Source: Sedimenticola sp.
GTDB lineage: Bacteria; Pseudomonadota; Gammaproteobacteria; Chromatiales; Chromatiaceae
NCBI GenBank assembly: GCA_027023915.1
Contig: JALVUB010000253.1
Span: 1 to 21,119 of the forward strand
Length of the DNA: 21,119 nt
Direction of reading: 5' to 3'
The notes below the pieces were generated by a model, which was given only the letters and a program-made list of their open reading frames with translations, had not been told where the DNA came from and made no database searches. The translations under genes and the position numbers were made by a program. Below, piece by piece: positions 1-8,553 of the stretch; positions within the stretch are counted from its first letter, which is position 1, and every line of letters starts with the position of its first letter.

Positions 1-265
1 GGCAGACATCGAGATGGGCCAGCGCGGGTTCGGGACGGGTGAAATCGATGAGGGTGTCGAATTCCCCCGCAACCGCCTCAAGATCGGCGGTGAGCGTCAC
101 CTCCAAGGGTCCGATACCGGCCACTTCGCCGGCATCCGCGCCGATGAGGCTGGAGTCGGGATGCTCTGTGGCCACGGTGAGCCGCATCCCCCCGGTTTCG
201 GTGACGGCCCGTACCAAGGCCTTGCCCATGCGACCGGCGGCGCCGGTGACGGCTACTCGAATCAT
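1..265 (-). CDS. dapB: 4-hydroxy-tetrahydrodipicolinate reductase, N-terminal part (cut by window edge)
   Basis: DapB reduces 4-hydroxy-tetrahydrodipicolinate with NAD(P)H in the cytoplasmic diaminopimelate/lysine pathway. About 88 N-terminal residues are visible; the rest lies beyond the left edge. The protein opens MIRVAVTGAAGRMGKAL, the glycine-rich GxxGxMG nucleotide-binding loop typical of DapB, and continues with the Rossmann-fold segment LIGADAGEVAGIGPLEVT and DFTRPEPALAHL, which fits the family (DFT near residue 79). The ATG at 263-265 was chosen because a GAGGAGA ribosome site lies just upstream on the minus strand. It follows dnaJ in the same direction after a 164-base gap. dnaJ-dapB is a common gammaproteobacterial order, often continuing into carAB, which cannot be seen here. 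The identification is firm despite truncation. Confidence 0.93.
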   Translation of the reverse strand, partial: MIRVAVTGAAGRMGKALVRAVTETGGMRLTVATEHPDSSLIGADAGEVAGIGPLEVTLTADLEAVAGEFDTLIDFTRPEPALAHLDVC

Positions 266-301
266 TACTCTTTTCTCCTCGGTTATTCCTGATCCTGATT
301 T

Positions 302-370
302 AGGGAAGCCCTGATAAAAGCCTTCCATGGCTTTATCAGCGCTCGCCGCGCCGCAAACGCGGTTTGCGGC
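302..370. repeat. Two adjacent hairpins in the dnaJ-dapB gap (REP-like)
   Basis: The 164-base gap 266-429 holds no gene. Positions 302-322 match a motif found again at 11556-11577. Its second half (311-322) pairs with 329-339 to form an 11-bp stem with one bulged A and a 6-base loop, and 307-309 extends this with 341-343 across a C/C mismatch. Immediately after it, 350-358 and 362-370 form a perfect 9-bp stem with a 3-base loop. Neither hairpin is followed by a T-run on either strand, so they are not classic intrinsic terminators. The second has the centre AAACCGCGTTT on the minus strand, which recurs in the hairpin array at 15194-15204. The reading as a dispersed extragenic palindrome is inference. 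Confidence 0.6.
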
Positions 371-429
371 TTGCTCCAATCAACCCAAACGCTTTCCGGG
401 TGCCAAAACTGTGGCTCTCCAACGGCGCT

Positions 430-1560
430 TCAAAACCCCATCTCCTTAAAAAAGTTCTTCACCCCGTCCAGCCAGGAGCTGCTGTTGGGGCTGTGGCGCC
501 TGCCACCCTTGCCGAGGGACTCCTCGAGTTTGCGAAAAAGCGCCTTCTGCTCCTCGTTGAGGTTCACCGGCGTCTCCACCACCACCTGGCAGAGCAGATC
601 GCCCGCCGGGCCGCCGCGCACCGGCGCCACGCCCTTGCCACGGATGCGGAACACCTTGCCGCTCTGGGTGCCGGCGGGAATCTTGAGCTTGACCTTGCCC
701 TCCAGGGTGGGCACTTCAAGCTCCCCGCCCAGGGCCGCGGTGGTGATGGGGATGGGCATCTCGCAGCGGAGATTGGCATCCTCGCGGGTAAAGATGGGGT
801 GCTCCTTGACCCGGATCTGAACATAGAGATCACCGGGCGGCCCGCCCTTCTCACCCATTTCACCCTCGCCGGCAAGACGGATGCGGTCGCCGGTATCCAC
901 CCCCGGCGGCACCTTCACCGAAAGGGTCTTGTGGTCGCGCACCCGGCCGTGACCGCGACAAGCGGGACAGGGGTTGTCCACCACGGTGCCCTGACCGTGG
1001 CAGGTGGGACAGGTCTGCTGGGCGATGAAGAAACCCTGCTGCATGCGCACCTGACCGACGCCGCCGCAGGTGGGACAGGTGCGTGGCGAGCTGCCGGGTT
1101 TCGCGCCGCTGCCGCCGCAGGTATCGCAGACCGACTGGGAGGGCACCCGGATCTTTACCGTGGTGCCCTTCACCGCCTCTTCCAGGGTGATCTCCAGGTT
1201 GTACTGCATGTCCGAGCCCCGGTAGGCCCGGTGGGGACCACGGCCACCGCCGAAGATGTCGCCGAAGACATCGCCGAAGATGTCGCTGAAGCTGGCGCCG
1301 AAGCCGGCGCCCGGCCCCGCTCCGCCGGCTCCGGCGTTCACCCCGGCATGGCCGAACTGGTCGTAGGCGGCCCGTTTCTGCTCATCGCTGAGCACTTCGT
1401 AGGCCTCCTTCACCTCCTTGAACTTCCGCTCGGCCTCGGCATCCCCCTCGTTGCGGTCGGGGTGATATTTCATCGCCAGCCGCCGGTAGGCCTTTTTGAT
1501 TTCAACCGTGGTGGCGGTGCGGCTGACGCCCAGCACCTCGTAATAGTCGCGCTTGGACAT
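430..1560 (-). CDS. dnaJ: Chaperone protein DnaJ (Hsp40)
   Basis: DnaJ is the J-domain co-chaperone that delivers unfolded clients to DnaK and stimulates its ATPase. The 376-residue protein is full length for a type I DnaJ. It has an N-terminal J domain with the HPD motif at residues 33-35, a Gly/Phe-rich linker (about 71-108) containing repeated DIFGD units, and a zinc-binding region with four CxxC pairs at cysteines 145/148, 162/165, 184/187 and 198/201. The C-terminal client-binding domains follow. The ATG at 1558-1560 fits the conserved MSKRDYYEVLGVSRTA start. It lies 91 bases downstream of dnaK, separated by a strong terminator-like hairpin, so it is probably expressed at a lower level than dnaK from read-through. 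Nothing is missing from the key motifs. Confidence 0.98.
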   Translation of the reverse strand: MSKRDYYEVLGVSRTATTVEIKKAYRRLAMKYHPDRNEGDAEAERKFKEVKEAYEVLSDEQKRAAYDQFGHAGVNAGAGGAGPGAGFGASFSDIFGDVFGDIFGGGRGPHRAYRGSDMQYNLEITLEEAVKGTTVKIRVPSQSVCDTCGGSGAKPGSSPRTCPTCGGVGQVRMQQGFFIAQQTCPTCHGQGTVVDNPCPACRGHGRVRDHKTLSVKVPPGVDTGDRIRLAGEGEMGEKGGPPGDLYVQIRVKEHPIFTREDANLRCEMPIPITTAALGGELEVPTLEGKVKLKIPAGTQSGKVFRIRGKGVAPVRGGPAGDLLCQVVVETPVNLNEEQKALFRKLEESLGKGGRRHSPNSSSWLDGVKNFFKEMGF

Positions 1561-1587
1561 GCTCTGTTCTCGTCAATCGTAAAACGC

Positions 1588-1620
1588 AAAAAGCCGGGAG
1601 CGGCCTTTCGCCGCCCCCGG
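1588..1620 (-). terminator. Intrinsic terminator or attenuator between dnaK and dnaJ
   Basis: Read on the minus strand, 1620-1610 pairs with 1604-1594 over 11 bp, with one G.U pair and a short GAAA-type loop, followed by C and TTTTT (1592-1588), then GCGTTTT. On the plus strand the same position would be an A/C mismatch, so the pairing favours transcription from dnaK toward dnaJ. A smaller perfect 7-bp hairpin (1633-1639 with 1641-1647) sits between it and the dnaK stop. It probably ends part of the dnaK transcripts and lowers dnaJ relative to dnaK. Partial termination is inferred because no separate dnaJ promoter is obvious. Confidence 0.8.
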
Positions 1621-1651
1621 GTCCACGGACCAGCCGGATTATCCGGCGCGG

Positions 1652-3595
<1,944 letters not shown>

Positions 3596-3652
3596 GGTTG
3601 GTTCTCTCCGTTGTAATTCGTTGAAACTGGTTTGAATTCAATCTGCCCTCTC

Positions 3653-3680
3653 AGATGGGGGCGGTTCGATGGAGTTCAAG
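3653..3680 (-). promoter_or_regulatory. Sigma-32 (RpoH) heat-shock promoter of dnaK
   Basis: On the minus strand, CTTGAA (3680-3675) is followed after 14 bases by CCCCATCT (3660-3653). These match the RpoH consensus CTTGAA / CCCCATnT, with a spacer inside the usual range. The predicted transcription start is near 3646, giving a leader of about 50 bases before the dnaK ATG. This leader contains the 10-base palindrome TTGAATTCAA. The -35 box begins only three bases after the grpE stop codon. The same two boxes with the same spacer occur in front of grpE. Confidence 0.85.
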
Positions 3681-3682
3681 CC

Positions 3683-4231
3683 TCAGGAGGGCGCCTTGGA
3701 GACCATCACCAGCGCCGGGCGCACCAGCCTTCCGTTGAGGCTGTAACCCTTCTGGATCACCTCCACCACTGTGTTGGACGGCACGTCGTCCCGCTCCACC
3801 ACCTGCATCGCCTGATGCTTGTCCGGGTCGAAAGGCTCCCCCTGGGGATCGATCTGCTCCACCCCGAACTTGCCCATGGCATCGGCCAGCATCTTCAGGG
3901 TGAGCTCGGTGCCCTCCAGCAGCTTCTCGATATCGTGATTCTCCCTGGCGGCCTGGTAGCCCAGCTCCAGACTGTCCCAGACCCCCAACAGCTCGGCCAC
4001 GAACTTCTCCAGGCCGAACTTATGCGCCTGCTCAAGTTCCCGCTGGTGGCGTTTTTTGAGGTTGTCCAGCTCCGCCTGGGCGCGCACCACCTTGTCCCAG
4101 TGCTCGTCGGCCTTGGCCCGCATCTCCTCGAGCTGCCGGGCCAGTTCCTCGGCGGAAAGTTCCTCCTGGCAGGGCACCTCTTGCTGTTCCACTTCGGCGT
4201 CCTGGGAAGCCTGTTGTTCGTTTTCTGTCAT
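3683..4231 (-). CDS. grpE: Nucleotide exchange factor GrpE
   Basis: GrpE releases ADP from DnaK as a cytoplasmic homodimer and acts as a thermosensor of the chaperone cycle. The product is 182 residues, normal for the family. It has an acidic N-terminal tail, a long helical coiled-coil segment (QLEEMRAKADEHWDKVVRAQ), and the conserved region DNLKKRHQRELEQAHKFGLE, VWDSLELGY and GEPFDPDKHQAM. The C-terminal wing carries VIQKGYSLNGRLVRPALVMV. I chose the ATG at 4229-4231 because a GAGG site lies ten bases upstream. An in-frame TTG at 4238-4240 would place that same site only one base away, so it is unlikely. grpE sits between hrcA and dnaK and has its own sigma-32 promoter overlapping the end of hrcA. 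Confidence 0.97.
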   Translation of the reverse strand: MTENEQQASQDAEVEQQEVPCQEELSAEELARQLEEMRAKADEHWDKVVRAQAELDNLKKRHQRELEQAHKFGLEKFVAELLGVWDSLELGYQAARENHDIEKLLEGTELTLKMLADAMGKFGVEQIDPQGEPFDPDKHQAMQVVERDDVPSNTVVEVIQKGYSLNGRLVRPALVMVSKAPS

Positions 4232-4290
4232 CTGCCGCAAGCCTCTGTCAGCAAAAACAATTTCAGGTAGAAATCAAGGGATGGGCCCTC

Positions 4291-4318
4291 AGATGGGGCC
4301 GATCATCCCGATTTCAAG
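4291..4318 (-). promoter_or_regulatory. Sigma-32 (RpoH) heat-shock promoter of grpE
   Basis: On the minus strand, CTTGAA (4318-4313) and CCCCATCT (4298-4291) are separated by 14 bases, as in the dnaK promoter. The bases after the -10 box (GAG) also match that promoter. The -35 lies inside the last codons of hrcA and the spacer covers its stop codon. The predicted start is near 4284. The -10 box lies in the loop side of a local inverted repeat (4278-4283 with 4304-4309, plus 4284-4287 with 4297-4300). Confidence 0.85.
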
Positions 4319-5340
4319 GCCGCGCCCAACAATTTGGCCGTCACGTCCACCAGGGGGATCACCCGGTCGTAAGCCATGCGGGTGGGACCGATCACTCCAA
4401 GCACCCCCACGACCTTTTCGTCCACGCGGTAGGGCGCGGTGACCACGCTGCACTTCTCCAGGGGACCGTATCCCGACTCCTCTCCGATGAAGAGCTGAAC
4501 GCCCCGCGCCTGGGAGCAACGCTCCAACAGATGGAGAATCTCCTGCTTTTCCGAAAAGGCCTCGAACAGCTCCTTGATGCGGTCGAGCTGGGCCAGTTCA
4601 TCGAAATCCATCAGGTTGGTTTGGCCGGTTACCACGAAATCGTCCTCTCCCTCCTCCACCTGTAGGGCCCGGTCGGCAATGGTGAGGGCCTCTTCCATGA
4701 GCCGGTCCATGTCGCGCCGATGCTGGTTCATCTCCCGCACGATTGACTGTTTTATCGTCTCCAGATCGTGGCCGGCATAGTGTTCGTTGATGAAACGGCT
4801 CGACTGTTCCAGCTCGCGGCGGGTGAAGACCCGGGAAGTCTCCACAATGCGGTTGAGCACCTCTCCCTGGCTGGTCACCAGAATGGCCAGCACCCGGGTG
4901 TTGGAGAGATGGACGAACTGCAACTCGCGAATCACCACCTGGTCGTGACGCGGCACCATCACCACCCCCGCCATGTGGGTGATGCCCGACAGCAGGCGGG
5001 AGGCGCTCTCCACCAGATGCTGGGGCGCCTCGCCACCGAGCTGTTTTTCCAGGCGCTGGATATCCCTGGATTTGAGCGGCCGGATGGAGATGAGCGAATC
5101 GACGAAAAAACGGTAACCCAACACGGTGGGCACCCGGCCCGCCGAGGTGTGCGGCGAAGTGACCAGCCCCAGCTCTTCCAGATCCGCCATCACATTGCGA
5201 ATGGTTGCCGGGCTCAAGCCGAGATCGGCGTCCCTGGCCAGGGTACGGGAACCCACCGGCTGCCCATCGCGGATGTACCGCTCGATGAGCACCTTGAGGA
5301 AATGGCGCGCGCGGTCGGTGAGTTCAGGTTTCGCACTCAT
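4303..5340 (-). CDS. hrcA: Heat-inducible transcription repressor HrcA
   Basis: HrcA is the DNA-binding repressor that normally recognises the CIRCE inverted repeat and is kept active by GroEL. The 345-residue length is typical. The N-terminal winged helix is recognisable from LTDRARHFLKVLIERYIRDG, PVGSRTLA and LSPATIRNVMADLEELGLV, followed by SPHTSAGRVPTVLGYRFFVD. The C-terminal part has the conserved segments SQGEVLNRIVET and VVGVLGVIGPTRMAYDRVIPLVD. The ATG at 5338-5340 is the natural start. The gene heads the hrcA-grpE-dnaK-dnaJ row. I found no CIRCE-type TTAGCACTC/GAGTGCTAA repeat upstream of it or anywhere else in the window, so its operator is probably elsewhere (groESL is the usual target). 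A TATAAT lies about 60 bases upstream. Confidence 0.97.
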   Translation of the reverse strand: MSAKPELTDRARHFLKVLIERYIRDGQPVGSRTLARDADLGLSPATIRNVMADLEELGLVTSPHTSAGRVPTVLGYRFFVDSLISIRPLKSRDIQRLEKQLGGEAPQHLVESASRLLSGITHMAGVVMVPRHDQVVIRELQFVHLSNTRVLAILVTSQGEVLNRIVETSRVFTRRELEQSSRFINEHYAGHDLETIKQSIVREMNQHRRDMDRLMEEALTIADRALQVEEGEDDFVVTGQTNLMDFDELAQLDRIKELFEAFSEKQEILHLLERCSQARGVQLFIGEESGYGPLEKCSVVTAPYRVDEKVVGVLGVIGPTRMAYDRVIPLVDVTAKLLGAALKSG

Positions 5341-5382
5341 GAATCGTCAAATAAAGAAAACAGCGATCTGGATAAACCGGGG

Positions 5383-5410
5383 TTCCTGGTCGGACTGGCC
5401 AAATTATAAC
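5383..5410. promoter_or_regulatory. Candidate overlapping divergent -10 elements for hrcA and nadK
   Basis: The 139-base gap 5341-5479 separates divergent hrcA and nadK. A perfect TATAAT is present on the minus strand (5408-5403), and the nearly coincident plus-strand TATAAC is at 5405-5410. The plus side has a weak TTCCTG at 5383-5388 as a possible -35; the minus side has no convincing -35. If both are used, transcription toward hrcA and toward nadK-recN would compete for the same site. The -10 matches are seen in the sequence, but their use is inferred. Confidence 0.4.
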
Positions 5411-5479
5411 GGCAAGCCGGCGCCTACTTTCCTTTTTTACAGCGGATGTTATCTTGTAGCCATTTCGACAGCCAGAAAC

Positions 5480-6367
5480 ATGGGTTTGCCGTTGGCCGAC
5501 TTCAACGCCCATTTCCGCACCGTGGGGCTCTTCGCCAAGCCCGGCGACAGCGCGCTGGTGCCCACCCTGGCGACCTTGCTGGACTATCTCCAGCAGCGGG
5601 GAATCGAGGCACGGCTCTCTCCCAGCGCCGCCGATGCCCTTGCGCTGAAAAATTCCGGCATGGCGCTGGAAAAATTGACCGCCAACTGCGACCTGGCCAT
5701 AGTGGTGGGTGGAGACGGCAGTTTTCTCAGCGCCGCTCGTCGGCTGGCGCCACATGGCATTCCCCTGGTGGGGGTCAACCTGGGCCGGCTCGGTTTTCTG
5801 GTGGACATTTCGCCGGAACATATGGAGCAGACCCTGGATGCCCTGCTTCAGGGCCACTACCGGGAAGAGCACCGCTTCCTGCTGGAAGCCCGCATCGGAC
5901 AACGTCATACCCAGTTGGCGCTCAACGATGTGGTGCTGCACAAATGGAACATCGCCCGCATGATCGAATTCGAAACCTGGGTGAATGGCCATTTTGTCGA
6001 TTCCCAGCGCTCGGACGGCATCATCGTCTCCACACCCACCGGCTCCACCGCCTACGCCCTTTCCGGCGGCGGTCCCCTGCTGCAACCCGGGCTGGACGCC
6101 ATGGCGCTGGTGCCTATCTGCCCGCACCATCTGAGCAACCGTCCCATCGTTATCCATGGCGACAGCGAGGTGGCGATAAAAACCAGCGGCCGCACTGACA
6201 ACGAGCATGTGCGCATCACCTGCGACGGCCAGGCCAGCCTGAAACTGGAACAGGGGGAAAAGCTGGTTATCCGCAAATACGCCCGCCCCCTGCGCCTGCT
6301 TCACCCGGCGGATCACGACCACTTTCAACTGCTGCGGGCCAAGCTGGGCTGGGGAGGCCACGCCTGA
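5480..6367 (+). CDS. nadK: NAD kinase
   Basis: NadK phosphorylates NAD to NADP in the cytoplasm using ATP. The 295-residue protein matches the family length. It carries the nucleotide-binding GGDG motif at residues 77-80 (VVGGDGSFLSAARRLA), then GVNLGRLGFLVDI, the NAD-contacting ND pair at 149-150 (LNDVVLH), and the signature QRSDGIIVSTPTGSTAYALS around 176-195. It ends with LLRAKLGWGG. The open frame extends upstream into hrcA, but homology begins near HFRTVGLFAKPGD, so the ATG at 5480 is preferred even though its ribosome site is weak. The stop overlaps the recN ATG by one base, which indicates translational coupling. The usual PGK before ARMIEFE is replaced by KWN, a minor oddity outside the catalytic motifs. 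Confidence 0.96.
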   Translation: MGLPLADFNAHFRTVGLFAKPGDSALVPTLATLLDYLQQRGIEARLSPSAADALALKNSGMALEKLTANCDLAIVVGGDGSFLSAARRLAPHGIPLVGVNLGRLGFLVDISPEHMEQTLDALLQGHYREEHRFLLEARIGQRHTQLALNDVVLHKWNIARMIEFETWVNGHFVDSQRSDGIIVSTPTGSTAYALSGGGPLLQPGLDAMALVPICPHHLSNRPIVIHGDSEVAIKTSGRTDNEHVRITCDGQASLKLEQGEKLVIRKYARPLRLLHPADHDHFQLLRAKLGWGGHA

Positions 6368-8034
6368 TGCTGCGCCATCTCCAGGTGGAAAACCTGGTCG
6401 TGGTGGAAAAGCTGGCTCTCGACTTCGAGAGCGGCATGACAGCGCTCACCGGAGAAACCGGTGCCGGCAAGTCCATTCTGGTGGACGCCCTGGCCCTTGC
6501 CCTGGGCGCTCCCGCTGACCAGTCCCTGATCCGCGCCGGCTGCGACCAGGCTGAAGTGAGCGCCGTGTTCGAGATCGACGCCGGCTCCGCCCCCTCCAAT
6601 TGGCTGGAAGAACAGGCCCTGGAAGCCGACGGCGACTGTTTCCTGCGCCGGGTTCTGCGACGTGGCGGGCGCTCCCGCGCCTTCATCAATGGCCGGCCCG
6701 TTCCCCAAAAACTGCTCGCCGAATTAGGGGAACTGCTGGTGGAAATCCACGGCCAGCACCAGCACCAGCGGCTGTTGCGCGCCTCGGTACAACGTGAGCT
6801 GCTGGACGCCTGGGCCGGTCATGGCGAGCTGTTGCGGGAGGTTGCCGGCCATTTCAGGCGCTGGCGGGAGCTGGAAAGACAACTGGAGCAGATGCGCCAG
6901 GAGTCGGAAGAACGGGTTCGACGTGGCGACTATCTTGCCTTCCAGATCGATGAATTGCGCCAGTTGGCGAACGATGCCGAACGACTCGAGGCACTGGAAC
7001 AGGAGCACCGCCACCTGGCCGGCGCCGAGGAGCGGCTGGCCGAATTTCAACAACTACTCCAAATGTTGGATGAAGGCGAGCCCAGCGCCCGCTCTCTCCT
7101 TGCCCGCGCGACGGCAGAGACGGAACGGCTGGCCAGTCGTCTGGCACCCGAGATCTCATCGGTTGCCGAGCTGCTGGAAAACGCCCGCATCCAGTTGGAA
7201 GAGGCCGTGACAGAGCTGCGGGAACAAGCCAACGCCACCGACCCGGACCCTCAAAGGCTGCAAGAGCTGGAACAACGCCTTGGACGCCTTTACGACACCG
7301 CCCGCAAGCACCAGGTGCCGCCACGAAAGCTGCCAACCCTGCTGACGGAATTCGAACAGGAACAGACGCGCCTGGAGCAACTCGACCAGTTGATGGCCGA
7401 TGCTGAAAAAGAACACGCCGAGGCCCGGCGGGCCTTTCTGGAAACCGCCGCCAAGCTCAGTGACAGCCGCAAAAAGGCGGCCCGCAGCCTGAGTGACACC
7501 ATAACCGACAGCCTGGCCGGCCTGGCCATGGAAGGCGGCCGTTTCCAGGTATCCCTGGAGGAGCGCGAGCCGGACCAGGCCACGGCAACCGGCCTGGACC
7601 AGGTGGAATTCTTGGTGGCCACCAACCCCGGCCAGCCCCTCGCGCCGCTTTCGCGGGTGGCTTCCGGTGGCGAGCTCTCCCGTCTGAGCCTGGCCATTCA
7701 GGTGGCCACCGCCGCGCTCACCGGCACGCCCACCCTCATTTTCGATGAGGTGGATACCGGAATCGGTGGCGCCGTGGCCGAAACCGTTGGCCGGCTGCTA
7801 CGCAGGCTGGGCGAAAGCCGCCAGGTGCTCTGCGTGACCCATCTGCCCCAAGTGGCCGCCCGGGCCCACCATCACCTGCGGGTTGCCAAACAGAAAGGCG
7901 GAAAGGCGGCCACCACCGCCATAACGCCGCTTTCAGAGTCCGAGCGGATTCGTGAAATCGCCCGCATGGTGGGCGGCAGCCGCATCACCAAACAGACCCT
8001 GGCCCACGCGGAGGAGCTGCTGAAAGCCCCGTAG
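6367..8034 (+). CDS. recN: DNA repair protein RecN
   Basis: RecN is an SMC-like ATPase acting on chromosomal DNA during double-strand-break repair. The 555-residue length is normal. The Walker A loop GETGAGKS is at residues 29-36. A long coiled-coil region fills the middle (roughly 150-370), rich in Glu/Gln/Arg/Leu. The ABC signature SGGEL is at 433-437 and the Walker B segment LIFDEVDTGIGG is around 457-468, followed by VLCVTHLPQVAARAHHH. The start ATG overlaps the nadK stop (TGATG), so recN is translated in tandem with nadK. No LexA-type CTG-N10-CAG palindrome is apparent upstream, although recN is a classic SOS gene in E. coli. The gene ends seven bases before the stop of convergent fur. 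Confidence 0.97.
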   Translation: MLRHLQVENLVVVEKLALDFESGMTALTGETGAGKSILVDALALALGAPADQSLIRAGCDQAEVSAVFEIDAGSAPSNWLEEQALEADGDCFLRRVLRRGGRSRAFINGRPVPQKLLAELGELLVEIHGQHQHQRLLRASVQRELLDAWAGHGELLREVAGHFRRWRELERQLEQMRQESEERVRRGDYLAFQIDELRQLANDAERLEALEQEHRHLAGAEERLAEFQQLLQMLDEGEPSARSLLARATAETERLASRLAPEISSVAELLENARIQLEEAVTELREQANATDPDPQRLQELEQRLGRLYDTARKHQVPPRKLPTLLTEFEQEQTRLEQLDQLMADAEKEHAEARRAFLETAAKLSDSRKKAARSLSDTITDSLAGLAMEGGRFQVSLEEREPDQATATGLDQVEFLVATNPGQPLAPLSRVASGGELSRLSLAIQVATAALTGTPTLIFDEVDTGIGGAVAETVGRLLRRLGESRQVLCVTHLPQVAARAHHHLRVAKQKGGKAATTAITPLSESERIREIARMVGGSRITKQTLAHAEELLKAP

Positions 8035-8041
8035 GCATGAC

Positions 8042-8470
8042 CTACTCCCTGGGCCGGTTGGGACATTTGGGATTCTGGCATTCGCCGTAGAGAATGAGAG
8101 AGTGGTCGCGGATGCGGAAGCCGTTCTTCCTGGCGATCTTTTCCTGGCACCCTTCGATGGTCTTGTCGAGAAACTCTTCCACCCTGCCGCAATCAAGGCA
8201 GACGATGTGGTCGTGGTGTTCCCCCCTGTCCAGCTCGAAAACCGCCTGGCCGCCCTCGAAATGGTGGCGTTCCACCAGACCGGCGGCTTCAAACTGGGTG
8301 AGCACGCGATAGACGGTGGCCAGACCGATCTCCTCTTCCCTTGCAATCAGCTCTTTATAAACATCCTCGGCGGTCATGTGCCGCAAGGGGCTCTGCTCGA
8401 GAATTTCGAGAATTTTCATGCGCGGCAGAGTGACCTTGAGTCCCGCTTGTCTTATGCGATGTTCTTCCAT
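8042..8470 (-). CDS. fur: Ferric uptake regulator Fur
   Basis: Fur is the iron-responsive DNA-binding repressor of iron uptake genes. The 142-residue protein follows the gammaproteobacterial pattern closely. It has the N-terminal winged helix GLKVTLPRMKILEILEQ and EEIGLATVYRVLTQFEAAGLV (recognition helix about 50-60). The metal-binding dimerisation domain contains RHHFEGGQAVFEL, HHDH at 85-88 and the cysteine pair C91/C94 in CLDCG. A second cysteine pair, C131/C136, lies in the tail GECQNPKCPNRP. The ATG at 8468-8470 has a modest GGAA ribosome site. fur converges on recN and is divergent from bamE, a conserved neighbourhood. No clear Fur box is visible in the 83-base upstream gap. Confidence 0.98.
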   Translation of the reverse strand: MEEHRIRQAGLKVTLPRMKILEILEQSPLRHMTAEDVYKELIAREEEIGLATVYRVLTQFEAAGLVERHHFEGGQAVFELDRGEHHDHIVCLDCGRVEEFLDKTIEGCQEKIARKNGFRIRDHSLILYGECQNPKCPNRPRE

Positions 8471-8553
8471 TCTTCGTTCCGATGGATGCCGACGGCGGCG
8501 GAATCCGTTATCATCCGCTCTTCGAGCGAACGAGCCTTACAGACAGAGTGTTG
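8471..8553. promoter_or_regulatory. Short divergent region between fur and bamE
   Basis: This 83-base gap must serve both fur (minus) and bamE (plus). A plus-strand TATCAT at 8509-8514 is a five-of-six -10 match, but the -35 position is poor. I see no 19-base Fur-box-like inverted repeat. Promoter placement is therefore tentative. Confidence 0.3.

Noticed and set aside
354..366. CAAAC-N3-GTTTG, a match to the PsrA fatty-acid regulator site
   Set aside because: It is the centre of a palindromic repeat far from the fatty-acid genes. The related core at 15193-15206 matches less well. Any palindrome with AAAC/GTTT would give this match.
5126..5479. Longer N-terminus for NAD kinase
   Set aside because: The extra frame overlaps hrcA on the other strand and has no NadK similarity before about residue 10 of the chosen protein.
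8471..8553. Possible Fur box between fur and bamE
   Set aside because: Only a short TTATCAT is present. There is no 19-base inverted repeat resembling GATAATGATAATCATTATC.
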